NCBI GenBank assembly: GCA_016720075.1 | Contig: JADJXW010000002.1 | Location: 259,229 to 323,228, forward strand | Reading direction: 5' to 3' | Source: Pseudomonadota bacterium | GTDB lineage: Bacteria > Pseudomonadota > Gammaproteobacteria > Steroidobacterales > Steroidobacteraceae | DNA: 64,000 nt | Shown: one piece after another, positions 36,926 through 45,695 of the stretch | Numbering within the stretch: the stretch's first letter is position 1 | Layout: each line of letters starts with the position of its first letter | The notes under the pieces: model-generated | Seen by the model: the letters and a program-made list of their open reading frames with translations, nothing else | What the model was told of the DNA's origin: nothing | Databases searched by the model: none | Translations under genes and position numbers: made by a program

Positions 36926-38322
36926 ACACACGACGCCGATTCATGAAAGCAGCAGCGGCCGGCGGGCTGGCCTATGCCTTCGGCCGCACCGCGGGCACCG
37001 TGCACGCCCAGAGCCTGGGAGTCGGCGGATTCAACGACTACAAGGCGCTGGTCTGCGTGTTCCTCGCCGGCGGCAATGACTGCTGGAACATGGTGGTGCC
37101 CACCAGCACCGCCGAGTACAACGCTTATTCCCGTTCGCGGGGCGGCGAGGCGGGCGTGGGTTCGGGACTCGCCATACCGCAGGCCTCACTGCTGCCCATC
37201 AGCCCGCAGAACGCCAATCTCAATGGCGTGACCTTCGGCCTGCATCCGTCGATGACCGGCCTGCAGGGGCTGTTCAACTCCGCCCAGGCAGCCGTGGTGG
37301 CCAATATCGGTCCGCTGATCCGGCCGACCACGAAGGCCCAGTACCAGACTCCGGGCTGGGAATTACCTCCCCAACTGTTCTCCCACAACGACCAGCAGGA
37401 TCAGTGGCACACGCTGCGTGGCAGGCAGCTGGTCAAGACCGGCTGGGGCGGACGCGTCGCGGATGCGCTGCTGTCGCAGACCGGTTCACAGCAACTGCCG
37501 CTGGCGGTGTCGCTGGCGGGCCAGACGCTGTTCGAGGCTGGCTCCGCGGCTCGCCCGTACGTGATGGGCCCGACGGGCGCCGCGAACTTCGCCGGGTTCG
37601 GCACCGGCGCGGTGGCGCTGGCCCGTCGCCAGGCCTTCCAGGCCGTGCTCGACGCCACGGTCACCTCCACATCCAACACCGTCTACGAGCGCGCCTATGC
37701 CACCGTGCAGGCCAGCGCCTTGCAGTTTTCAGATCGGGTCAACACGGCACTGGGACAGGCTGTCTCGTTCACTTCCCTGCCCGACACCGGCGTGACGCTG
37801 TCGTCACTGTCGACGCAGCTGCGCACGGTGGCCAAGATGATCTCCGTGCGCAGCCAGCTTGCGATGTCACGACAGATCTTCTTCGTGCAGATCGGCGGCT
37901 TCGACACGCACGACGATCTGGTCACGTTGCAGCCGAACCTGCTCGGCGATGTCAGCAACTCCATCAAGGCGTTCTACGATGCGCTGGTGGAAATGGGCAT
38001 GGGTTCGGCCGTCACGCTGTTCACGCATTCGGACTTCGGCCGCACGCTCACCTCCAACGGGGATGGTTCCGATCATGCCTGGGGCGGCATCCAGTTCGTG
38101 GTTGGCGGCGCCGTGCGGGGCGCCACGCTCTATGGCGACTACCCGCTGCTGGAAATCGGCAGTGCGCTGGACGTGGGTGGCGGGCGTTTCATTCCTTCGG
38201 TCTCCGTCGACCAGTACGCCGCGACGCTCGCCAGCTGGTTTGGCGTGGCCGATGGCGACCTGCCCGTCGTTTCGCCAAATATCGGCAACTTCAGTCAGCG
38301 CAATCTCGGCTTCATGCTCTGA
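36922..38322 (+). CDS. DUF1501 Tat-exported protein
   Basis: A 466-aa DUF1501 protein with a twin-arginine signal (NTRRRFMKAAAAGGLAYAFG) and an alkaline-phosphatase-superfamily-like core (VCVFLAGGNDCWNMVVP ... HNDQQDQWHT ... GFDTHDDL ... THSDFGRTLTSNGDGSDHAWGG). It is translationally coupled (ATGA overlap) to the DUF1800 gene. The Asp/His pattern suggests a metal-binding fold, but no activity is established. Confidence 0.93.
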   Translation: MNTRRRFMKAAAAGGLAYAFGRTAGTVHAQSLGVGGFNDYKALVCVFLAGGNDCWNMVVPTSTAEYNAYSRSRGGEAGVGSGLAIPQASLLPISPQNANLNGVTFGLHPSMTGLQGLFNSAQAAVVANIGPLIRPTTKAQYQTPGWELPPQLFSHNDQQDQWHTLRGRQLVKTGWGGRVADALLSQTGSQQLPLAVSLAGQTLFEAGSAARPYVMGPTGAANFAGFGTGAVALARRQAFQAVLDATVTSTSNTVYERAYATVQASALQFSDRVNTALGQAVSFTSLPDTGVTLSSLSTQLRTVAKMISVRSQLAMSRQIFFVQIGGFDTHDDLVTLQPNLLGDVSNSIKAFYDALVEMGMGSAVTLFTHSDFGRTLTSNGDGSDHAWGGIQFVVGGAVRGATLYGDYPLLEIGSALDVGGGRFIPSVSVDQYAATLASWFGVADGDLPVVSPNIGNFSQRNLGFML

Positions 38323-38347
38323 CGCGGCCCGCTGCCGATCGCCTGCG

Positions 38348-39994
38348 CTAGATCTCGTTCGCCTTCGCGAACCGCGCGATGTGCTCGCCCGCCCTGAACG
38401 CCAGCGCCTCGATGGTCATGGTCGGCTGGCCGCGGCCCGAGGTGACGAAGCTCGAGCCGTCACACAGGAACAGGTTCTTCACGTCGTGGGTGCGGTGATA
38501 CTTGTCGATCACCGATGATTGCGGATCGTCGCCCATGCGGCAGGTGCCCAGCAGGTGCACGCCCCCACGCCGCTCGCTCACATCGCCGGGCTCGATCAGC
38601 TTCGCGCCCGCGGCATCCAACACCTCCACCGCACGATCCCGCAGGAAGGCGGCGAACTTCAGGTCATCGGGGTGATCCTTGTAGGTGACGCGCATGGCCG
38701 GCATGCCCCAGGCATCCTTCAGCTCCGGGTCGATGTCCACGCGGTTGGTCTCGAGCGCCAGTGACGTGGCATGGCCCGAGACACTCATCGAGCGCGTGTA
38801 GGCCTCGAGGTAGTCCTTGAAGCCATCGCCCCAGCGCGGCACTCCCGCCGGCACATTCTGGCCCCAACCCAGCGGCGCCGCGGCCCGGGCATCGAGTCCG
38901 CCGCCACCGTAGTAGCCGCGCTTGGGATCCACGTCGTAGTAATCGTGCAGGATGCGCGTGACGGCCACGCCCTTGTATTCGTTCAGCGGATGCTCGAACA
39001 GCGCCTGGGCGCCACCGCCCTGGTTGAACATCAGGTACTTGCCCACCACACCGCTGGAGTTGGCCAGTCCCGAAGGAAAGGCGTCGGTGGCCGAATTCAG
39101 CAGCAGGCGCGGCGTCTCGGAGCCATTGGCGCACACCACCACGGCCCTGGCCTTCTGGAACTGCTCCTTCCGGTCGGCGTCGAAATAATGCACGCCGGTC
39201 GCGCGCCCCCTGGCGTTCATGCCCACGCGGAACACGTAGCTTTCAGCGCGCACCTCGCATTTCCCGGTGGCCTCAGCCTCCGGAATCATGGTCCACACGG
39301 AGGAGGACTTGGCCATCACCTCGCAGCCGAAACCATTGCACAGTCCGCACTGCACGCAGGCGGCCCGCCCTCTGTAAGGCACCGAGGCGATCGCCATCGG
39401 CGCGGGAAAGGGATGCAGGCCCAGCTTGCGCGCACCGCGCTCGAACAATACGCCGGAGGATTTCACCGGCAGCGGCGGCATCGGATAAGGCTTGCTTCGC
39501 GGGGGATCGAAAGGGCTCGCGCCAGCCAGGCCCGAGACGCCAATCTCCCACTCCACCTTCGTGTAGTACGGCTCGAGTTCCGAATAGCTGATCGGCCAGT
39601 CGGCGAAGCCGGTGCCAGAGATCGGCCCCAGCACGCTGCGTTCGTTGAAATCGATCTCGTGGAAGCGCCAGAAGTTGGCGGTGAAATGCACGCTGCTGCC
39701 GCCCACGACGCGCGCATAGGTAAGGGAATTGCGTCCCTCGCGCACGGCTGGTTTCGCAGGATCGTTGCGGAAGGTCTGGGGATTGAGCACCGGATTGTTG
39801 GTGATGCCGCTCAGCTGCCGGTACTTGAGTTCATCGTGTTCGAACTGGCCGGGCGCCATGCGCGGCCCCTGCTCCATCACGACCACGCTGTTGCCGGCCA
39901 TGGAGAGCTCCCGGGCCATGATTCCGCCGGCGGCGCCGGAGCCCACGATGACGAAATCCACGGTTTCGCTGGTCTTGTACTTGCGTGTGGCCAT
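38348..39994 (-). CDS. GMC family FAD-dependent dehydrogenase (large subunit)
   Basis: FAD oxidoreductase of the GMC family, about 548 aa. Visible are VDFVIVGSGAAGGIMAREL (FAD), the ARVVGGSSVHFTANFWR motif, a Cys-rich AACVQCGLCNGFGCEV insertion, and the C-terminal HLLGTCRMGDDPQSSVID...LFLCDGSSFVTSGRGQPTMTIEALAFRAGEHIA. The upstream gene encodes the partner small subunit, as in sugar and glucoside-3-dehydrogenases. Such complexes oxidise sugars or alcohols in the periplasm and pass electrons to cytochrome c. The start is the ATG at 39994 with GAGGCG upstream. Confidence 0.93.
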   Translation of the reverse strand: MATRKYKTSETVDFVIVGSGAAGGIMARELSMAGNSVVVMEQGPRMAPGQFEHDELKYRQLSGITNNPVLNPQTFRNDPAKPAVREGRNSLTYARVVGGSSVHFTANFWRFHEIDFNERSVLGPISGTGFADWPISYSELEPYYTKVEWEIGVSGLAGASPFDPPRSKPYPMPPLPVKSSGVLFERGARKLGLHPFPAPMAIASVPYRGRAACVQCGLCNGFGCEVMAKSSSVWTMIPEAEATGKCEVRAESYVFRVGMNARGRATGVHYFDADRKEQFQKARAVVVCANGSETPRLLLNSATDAFPSGLANSSGVVGKYLMFNQGGGAQALFEHPLNEYKGVAVTRILHDYYDVDPKRGYYGGGGLDARAAAPLGWGQNVPAGVPRWGDGFKDYLEAYTRSMSVSGHATSLALETNRVDIDPELKDAWGMPAMRVTYKDHPDDLKFAAFLRDRAVEVLDAAGAKLIEPGDVSERRGGVHLLGTCRMGDDPQSSVIDKYHRTHDVKNLFLCDGSSFVTSGRGQPTMTIEALAFRAGEHIARFAKANEI

Positions 39995-40001
39995 GTTCGC
40001 C

Positions 40002-40631
40002 TCAGGCGGTCCAGGTCTTGGTGCCGGGATACGGTTCGAATCCCGGATAGTCCGCGTCGTAGTGACCAAACGGCGGCTGCCAGAAGTGGCGGTCCTCGAA
40101 GCCGATCAGTTTCCAGCCGAGCCGGTCGCGATTGCCGCCGTACTTGGGCAGCGCAATGAGTCCGAGCAGCGTCAGGCGGCGCACGGTGTTGAAGAAGGGC
40201 GTTGCATCCACTTCGTGCAGCCAGGCCCGCTGGCGCGCGCTGCCGACAGCGGAAAATGGCGTGGCCGTGCTGCTGTGCGCGGCGAAGTCGCGCTGGAAGT
40301 TCGCCAGCCCCCTGCGGAACGCGGGCAGCTCGGCGGCAAAGAAGGTGCCCAGCGCCCTGTCGATGAAGTAGATGACTCCGGCTTCCAGGGCGCCGGGCAT
40401 GTCGCCGCCGGGAATGATCTGGCTGGCGATGGCCTCCACTTCCACCGCCTCGGCGGCGCTCAGCGTGGCGAAGCCCGTGGGCGCAAGTGAGGCGGCGCCC
40501 GCCTGGGCCATGTGGTCGGCATGTTCCGCAGCGGCGGCGATGTCCGACCAGCTCAGGTCGATTAGTCCGGCACCCGCGAGCGTCATGCCAGCCGACAGGA
40601 ACTGCCGGCGCGTCGGAATCTTCGGGGACAC
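40002..40631 (-). CDS. gluconate 2-dehydrogenase subunit 3 family protein (Tat)
   Basis: Small subunit of about 209 aa of a GMC dehydrogenase. A Tat signal (TRRQFLSAGMTLAGAGL) shows it is exported folded and carries the signal-less FAD subunit with it, as is known for family members. The remainder (VEAIASQIIPGGDMPGALEAGVIYFIDRALG) is typical of the family. I chose the GTG at 40631 with GAGGAG upstream; the longer frame would translate the palindrome at 40648. It lies eight bases upstream of the GMC gene. Confidence 0.9.
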   Translation of the reverse strand: MSPKIPTRRQFLSAGMTLAGAGLIDLSWSDIAAAAEHADHMAQAGAASLAPTGFATLSAAEAVEVEAIASQIIPGGDMPGALEAGVIYFIDRALGTFFAAELPAFRRGLANFQRDFAAHSSTATPFSAVGSARQRAWLHEVDATPFFNTVRRLTLLGLIALPKYGGNRDRLGWKLIGFEDRHFWQPPFGHYDADYPGFEPYPGTKTWTA

Positions 40632-40647
40632 TGCGGTTCTCCTCGCC

Positions 40648-40668
40648 GTTTGGACCCTGGGTCCAAAC
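40648..40668. promoter_or_regulatory. perfect operator-like palindrome upstream of the GMC operon
   Basis: GTTTGGACC-N3-GGTCCAAAC, 9-bp perfect arms, beginning 17 bases before the GTG start of the small subunit. Its length and symmetry fit a TetR/LacI-type operator. No matching second copy was seen in the window, and no regulator gene is adjacent except the TetR gene at 47315, whose presumed operator differs. Confidence 0.65.
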
Positions 40669-40809
40669 AGGAAGAGCAAGGCCCGTGCCACGCGTCAATT
40701 CGTCGTGGGCGACCTCAAGGCGCCGGCATCAGCGCGGTTCTGATGCAAAGGCGCGGGTTGGACGCGCCATCCTGCGACACAGTTGCTCCATCCAATCGAT
40801 GGTCGAACC

Positions 40810-42078
40810 TCAGGCGTCGATCTCCACGCGCTTCACTTCGCCCACGATGAACACATAGGCGGCAGCCCCCACCAGGCCCAGCGTGGCAATGTAGGCCAGC
40901 GCTCCATAGAAGCTGCCCGTGCTGCCCACCACGAACCCGACCACCAGTGGCGTGACGATGCCCGCCAGGTTCGCGCAGAAATTGAACACGCCTCCGGTGA
41001 GCCCGATCATCTGCTTGGGCGCGACATCGGAGATGAGCGTCCAGCCCAGGTTCACCATGCCCTGCCCGAAGAAGGCCACCGACATGATGGCGATCACCGC
41101 CGCATTGCTGTCGACGAAATTGGCCAGCACCATCGTGGAAGTGAGCAGCAGCCCGGCGATGATCGGCAGCTTGCGACCCAGCGTGGCCGAACCCGTGCGG
41201 CGGATGATGCCGTCGGAGATCACGCCGCCGAGCAGCACGCCCACCGAGGCGGCGATGTAGGGCAGCGAGGCCGCGAATCCGGATTTGATCCAGTCCATGC
41301 CGCGCTCGGTGGCGAGATAGCTGGGAAACCACGTGAGGAAGAACACCAGCGTGGAATTGCCGCAGAACTGGCCGATCGAGGCGCCGAGTATCTGCCGGCG
41401 ACCCAGCAGTGCGCGCACCTTGGCCCAGCTGAAGCTGAACTTCGCCTGCTGCGAACCCAGTCCGCCGCCGGCCGCGATGTGATCGAGCTCGGCCTGGTTC
41501 GCGCGGCGACTTTCGTGCGGTTCACGGTACAGCGCGTACCACACCAGCGCGAACAGCACGCCGGCGCCGCCAAACAGATAGAACAACGCGCGCCAGCCGA
41601 ACTGCACCGAGATCCACGTGAGCACCGGGATCATGAACCCCAGGCCGATGTACTGCCCCACCGAGTACACGCCATTGGCGCGGGCCCGCTCGGTCTGCGG
41701 GAACCACGTGGACAGGATGCGGCTGTTGGCCGGGAAGCACGGCGCTTCGGCCAGCCCCAGCGCCAGGCGCGCGGAGAACAGCCCCACGACGCTGGTCATG
41801 AGTCCGTGCACCATCGTCGCCAGCGACCACAGGCCCAGCGACAGCGCATAGGTCAGGCGCGAACCCAGCTTGTCGAGCAGAAGCCCGCCCGGCAACTGCG
41901 CCAGCGCATAGGTCCACGAGAATGCGGAGAAGATCAGCCCCATCACCTGGGGCGTGATGGCCAGTTCCTTCGCGATGGCAGGCTGCGCCACGCCCATCAC
42001 GGAGCGGTCCACATAGTTGAGCATCGTGGCCAGCGTGATCAGCGCCAGGATGCCGAAACGGACGCGGGTGGGTTTCAT
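40810..42078 (-). CDS. MFS transporter, anion:cation symporter-like
   Basis: A 422-aa, 12-helix major facilitator of the ACS type used for organic anions such as glucarate, galactarate and aromatic acids. The N-terminal segment TLATMLNYVDRSVMGVAQPAI and loop 2-3 LDKLGSRLTYALSLGLWS match the family. The ATG at 42078 overlaps the dehydroquinase stop by four bases, so the pair is one operon. By context it probably imports dehydroquinate, quinate or shikimate; this is inference. Confidence 0.88.
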   Translation of the reverse strand: MKPTRVRFGILALITLATMLNYVDRSVMGVAQPAIAKELAITPQVMGLIFSAFSWTYALAQLPGGLLLDKLGSRLTYALSLGLWSLATMVHGLMTSVVGLFSARLALGLAEAPCFPANSRILSTWFPQTERARANGVYSVGQYIGLGFMIPVLTWISVQFGWRALFYLFGGAGVLFALVWYALYREPHESRRANQAELDHIAAGGGLGSQQAKFSFSWAKVRALLGRRQILGASIGQFCGNSTLVFFLTWFPSYLATERGMDWIKSGFAASLPYIAASVGVLLGGVISDGIIRRTGSATLGRKLPIIAGLLLTSTMVLANFVDSNAAVIAIMSVAFFGQGMVNLGWTLISDVAPKQMIGLTGGVFNFCANLAGIVTPLVVGFVVGSTGSFYGALAYIATLGLVGAAAYVFIVGEVKRVEIDA

Positions 42079-42524
42079 GCGCGGGCCTTTTGCAGGTGGA
42101 TCAGGTGCCGCACCGCCAGTTCGTAGCCGTGGGCGCCAAGCCCTGCCACGGTGCCAGTGACCACCTTGGTCATGATGGAGCGGGAGCGCCACTCGGCCTC
42201 GCGCCGGTGGATGTTGGAGATGTGCACCTCGATGATCGGGCAGTCCACCATCTTGATGGCATCGAGCACGCCGTACGCCGCGTAAGTGAACGCTGCAGGA
42301 TTGAAGGCGATGCCGGCGGCGCCGGTGCGCGCCTGCTGGAACCAATCGATCATTTCCCCTTCGTGGTTGGTCTGCCGGAAATCGAGGTCCAGGCCCGCCG
42401 CGTCCGTCAGCACGCGACAGCGCGCTTCGACATCAGCCAGCGTGTCACGGCCATAGATTTCCGGCTCGCGCACGCCGAGCAGGTTGAGGTTCGGACCGTT
42501 GAACACATGGATGCGCTGGCGCAT
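42075..42524 (-). CDS. aroQ: type II 3-dehydroquinate dehydratase, catabolic (QuiB role)
   Basis: Dehydrates 3-dehydroquinate to 3-dehydroshikimate. At 149 aa, with catalytic Tyr24 in EIYGRD, Asn75 in FNPAAF, His101 in EVHISNIHRRE and Arg112, it fits AroQ. The usual His at position 81 (NPxxxTHTS in the family) is Tyr here (FTYAAYG). No signal peptide, so cytoplasmic. GGGGGAG precedes the ATG. It is divergent from the PQQ dehydrogenase gene and co-transcribed with the MFS importer, so it most likely serves quinate breakdown, not aromatic amino-acid synthesis. Confidence 0.92.
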   Translation of the reverse strand: MRQRIHVFNGPNLNLLGVREPEIYGRDTLADVEARCRVLTDAAGLDLDFRQTNHEGEMIDWFQQARTGAAGIAFNPAAFTYAAYGVLDAIKMVDCPIIEVHISNIHRREAEWRSRSIMTKVVTGTVAGLGAHGYELAVRHLIHLQKARA

Positions 42525-42567
42525 GACTCCCCCGATTTCCTTGCTGGCCTTGTATCAGAACCCAAAA

Positions 42568-42583
42568 TGTACTAACTAGTCCA
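42568..42583. promoter_or_regulatory. presumed TetR operator, copy 1
   Basis: TGTACTAACTAGTCCA, which fits the partial palindrome TGNACTA-N2-TAGTNCA at all but one position. It differs at one base from the reverse complement of the site at 49883. It lies between the divergent dehydroquinase and PQQ dehydrogenase genes and ends four bases before the latter's ATG. Confidence 0.72.
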
Positions 42584-42587
42584 TACC

Positions 42588-45362
42588 ATGAGCACACGAT
42601 GGCTTTCCGGCCTGCTGGCCGGCCTGTACGTCTGCGTGGCGCTGACCGCCGCCGCGCCGGCACCCGCCCCCGGCGAAGACTGGCCCACCTATGGCCACGA
42701 CCCTGGCGGACAGCGCCATTCTCCGCTGGCCGACATCACCCCGGCCAACGTCGCGCGCCTGGAAGTGGCATGGACTTACTCCCTGCGAGGATCGGCGACG
42801 CCCGCGCAGGTCGCCCCGCCAGAAGATGCCGCCAGCAGCGCGCAGCGCGCCGCGGAAGCCGCAGGCCCTGCCCCGCGGCGTCGCACCCGCCTGGCGGCGT
42901 CGCAGGTAACACCGCTGATGGTCGATGGCCGCCTGTACCTCACCACGCCCTACGGCCGCGCGGTGGCGCTGGATGCCACGACGGGCCGCGAGGTGTGGAG
43001 CACGCCGGTCCCGGGGCCCGGCCAGCCTTCGCTGCGGGGAGTCGAGTACTGGCGCGGCGACGGCGCCGTGGGTCCCCGCCTGTTCTTCGGCACGCGCGAC
43101 GGCCGGCTGTTCGCGCTCGATGCGAAGGATGGCCGACCGTCGCAGGGATTCGGCGCGGATGGGGTGGTGAAACTCGCCACGGCCGAAATCCTCCAGGGTG
43201 GCGACGAGCGCTTCTACGGCATGACCTCGCCGCCGCTGGTGTACGGCAACCTGGTGATCACCGGCGCCGCCGTGCAGGAGTTTCCGCCGCGCGGCGCCGC
43301 GGGCGATGTGCGCGCCTGGGACGCGCGCACCGGTGCGCTGGTATGGACATTCCACAGCGTGCCGCGACCTGGTGAGCGCTTTCACAACACCTGGGCCGCA
43401 GGCAGTGCAACGAATCGCTCGGGCGTCAACGTCTGGGGCTTCATGACGGTAGACGTGGCCCGCGGCATCCTCTACCTGCCGTTCGGCGCGCCAGCGTTCG
43501 ATCGTTATGGCGGTGACCGGCATGGTGACAACCTGTTCAGCAGCTCGCTCGTGGCGGTGGACGCAGCGACGGGCCGCTACCTCTGGCATTTCCAGGTAGT
43601 GCGACACGATATCTGGGACAACGACCTGCAGGCGCCGCCGCTGCTGTTCAACGCCACGGTGAGCGGGAAACGCGTACCAGCCGTGGCGATCACCTCGAAG
43701 AACGGGCTGCTGTTCGTGCTCGATCGCGTCAGCGGCAAACCGCTGCATCCGGTGGAGTATCGCAAGGTGCCAGCGAGCGATGTGCCCGGCGAACGCACGG
43801 CGCCCCTGCAACCCTTCCCGCGTTGGACACCGCCGCTGGCACGCACATCGTTCCGCTTCGACGATGTGGCGCGCTTGACGCCAGAGCACACGCAATGGTG
43901 TGAACGCTGGATGGCCGACAAGAAGATGGTGCCAGGCGGCCTGTATCACCCGGTGCACCTGAACCAGCCGACCATCAGCTTCCCGGGCCTGCAGGGCGGC
44001 AACAACTGGGGCGGCAGCGCGTTCGACCCGGCAAGCGCGCTGCTGTACGTGAACACCAGCGACCTGGGCCAGGTGACTGAACTGGTACCGTCCAGCACCG
44101 GACCGCTGCCATACGAGCGAGGCCCCACCAGTGGCCGCTTCATGCAGCCCGAAACACGCCTGCCCTGCCAGGCTCCGCCCTGGGGCCAGCTGCATGCCAT
44201 CGACATGTCCACGGGGCGAGTCCGCTGGCAAGCCACGCTGGGCACCACCGACTCGCTGCCTGCGGCATTGCGCGAAACGGGGCGCCCGAACGTGGGCGGG
44301 CCCATCGTAACGGCCGGTGGTGTCGTGTTCATCGGCGCCACCGACGACAGCCGCTTCCGGGCCTTCGACGCGCGCACGGGCCAGCTGCTGTGGACGCACC
44401 GGCTGGGCGCCTCCGCGCATGCCACGCCCATGAGCTATCGCGGCACGGATGGCCGTCAGTTCGTGGTGGTGTCGGCCACGGGCGGCAGCTTCCTCGACAG
44501 CCCGGTGACGGCCGATGAACTGGTGGCCTTCGCGCTGCCGCGACCGGCACCCACATTCCGCGATCCGTACGCCGGCAGCAAGAAACTGCTGGTGATCGCC
44601 GATCTTTCGACCGGCAACCAGATCGCGCACCTGGGCGTCAGCCACGCCATGGCGAGCCTCGAGCGCATCGGCCGCGAGAGTGGCGCGTACGTTGCGATCC
44701 TGCGCACCGACACGAACCTGGTCACGAAGGGCGAAGTGTGGGGCACGGGCGACTACGCGAAGGGCGGGCGCCGGCAGGCGCCGATGCACAGCCTGGACTA
44801 TTTCGATGCCGTGCTCTTCTACACCAACGGCGAGCTGAATCTCACCGATCGCCAGAAGCAGGACCTGCTCGACTTCGTGGCGAAGGACGGCAAGGGTTTC
44901 GTGGGCGTACACACCGCGGCCATCACCGCGGCCTCGTGGCCCGAGTACGCCAGGATGCTCGGCGGCTTCTTCGACAACCATCCATGGAACGTGTCGTCGG
45001 CACGGCTGATCGTCGAGCGTCCGGATTCACCGATGATGCAGGGCTTCGCCACCGGTCAGACGCTGGTGGACGAGCACTACCAGATGCTTCCCGTGCCCTA
45101 CTCGCGCAGCGAGGTGGACGTGCTGGCGCGCCTGGATCCCGACAGCCTCGACCTGTCGAATCCGGGCGTGCATCGAACGGACCGCGACTTTCCAGTGGCC
45201 TGGATCAAGTCGTACGGCAGGGGGCGCGTGTTCTATTCATACATCGGCCACCCGGACGCGGCCTGGGACGACCCGCGCGTGCAGACGATGTACCGCGAGG
45301 CGATCCGCTGGGCAATGGATGGCGGCGCGACGCCGCAGCCGCACCCGCCTACGACGCGCTGA
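42588..45362 (+). CDS. PQQ-dependent dehydrogenase fused to a ThuA-like domain
   Basis: A 924-aa exported fusion. After a signal peptide (to TAAA), residues about 30-655 form an eight-bladed quinoprotein related to membrane glucose and quinate dehydrogenases (YGHDPGGQRHSPLADITPANVARLEVAWTY; TPLMVDGRLYLTTPYGRAVALDATTGREVW; DIWDNDLQAPPLL; GNNWGGSAFDPAS). It lacks the N-terminal membrane helices of QuiA. Residues about 664-918 are a ThuA domain (GFVGVHTAAITAASWPEYARMLGGFFDNHPWN). Between aroQ and quiC genes, the likely reaction is quinate or shikimate oxidation at C3. An operator ends four bases before the ATG and no ribosome site is visible. Confidence 0.88.
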   Translation: MSTRWLSGLLAGLYVCVALTAAAPAPAPGEDWPTYGHDPGGQRHSPLADITPANVARLEVAWTYSLRGSATPAQVAPPEDAASSAQRAAEAAGPAPRRRTRLAASQVTPLMVDGRLYLTTPYGRAVALDATTGREVWSTPVPGPGQPSLRGVEYWRGDGAVGPRLFFGTRDGRLFALDAKDGRPSQGFGADGVVKLATAEILQGGDERFYGMTSPPLVYGNLVITGAAVQEFPPRGAAGDVRAWDARTGALVWTFHSVPRPGERFHNTWAAGSATNRSGVNVWGFMTVDVARGILYLPFGAPAFDRYGGDRHGDNLFSSSLVAVDAATGRYLWHFQVVRHDIWDNDLQAPPLLFNATVSGKRVPAVAITSKNGLLFVLDRVSGKPLHPVEYRKVPASDVPGERTAPLQPFPRWTPPLARTSFRFDDVARLTPEHTQWCERWMADKKMVPGGLYHPVHLNQPTISFPGLQGGNNWGGSAFDPASALLYVNTSDLGQVTELVPSSTGPLPYERGPTSGRFMQPETRLPCQAPPWGQLHAIDMSTGRVRWQATLGTTDSLPAALRETGRPNVGGPIVTAGGVVFIGATDDSRFRAFDARTGQLLWTHRLGASAHATPMSYRGTDGRQFVVVSATGGSFLDSPVTADELVAFALPRPAPTFRDPYAGSKKLLVIADLSTGNQIAHLGVSHAMASLERIGRESGAYVAILRTDTNLVTKGEVWGTGDYAKGGRRQAPMHSLDYFDAVLFYTNGELNLTDRQKQDLLDFVAKDGKGFVGVHTAAITAASWPEYARMLGGFFDNHPWNVSSARLIVERPDSPMMQGFATGQTLVDEHYQMLPVPYSRSEVDVLARLDPDSLDLSNPGVHRTDRDFPVAWIKSYGRGRVFYSYIGHPDAAWDDPRVQTMYREAIRWAMDGGATPQPHPPTTR

Positions 45363-45693
45363 AATTGGCGACCAGGTAGTCGAGGATCACGTCGAATTCC
45401 TCGTCGGTGATGCGCGCGCCGCGCATGATCATCGCCTCGATCGTACGCTCCCACTCGGCCTCGGACTTGCGCGCCGATGTCACGACGGTGATGGCATGGC
45501 AGGGACCGCAGGCCAACTGGACGCGCGGTTGTCCGGGACCTGGCGGAAACCGCGTTGGCGCGCCGATGATTCCCTCTTCCATGGCGCTGGCTGCAGGGTC
45601 CGCAGCGCGCACGGCAGCCCCCGCCCAGCCGATCGCTGCGCAAAGCAGCGCAACAGCGACGCGGCGCGAGCCGCGCGCCGCTGGTTGTACCAC
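45349..45693 (-). CDS. small exported c-type cytochrome
   Basis: Single-haem cytochrome c of about 114 aa: signal peptide (VALLCAAIGWAGAAVRAA), then LACGPCHAITVV (CxxCH). A helical C-terminus (EFDVILDYLVANFSAS) follows. I chose the GTG at 45693, with GAGG upstream and three bases after the esterase stop; a longer frame overlaps the esterase. It is convergent with the quinoprotein, overlapping its end by 14 bp, and may accept its electrons or those of the GMC complex. The distal Met ligand is probably in AMIMRG. Confidence 0.83.
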   Translation of the reverse strand: MVQPAARGSRRVAVALLCAAIGWAGAAVRAADPAASAMEEGIIGAPTRFPPGPGQPRVQLACGPCHAITVVTSARKSEAEWERTIEAMIMRGARITDEEFDVILDYLVANFSAS

Positions 45694-45695
45694 CC

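Noticed and set aside
42576..44981. Very long minus-strand frame opposite the PQQ dehydrogenase
   Set aside because: Low-complexity, Arg/His/Ala-rich translation without motifs; the plus strand has a clear fusion protein.
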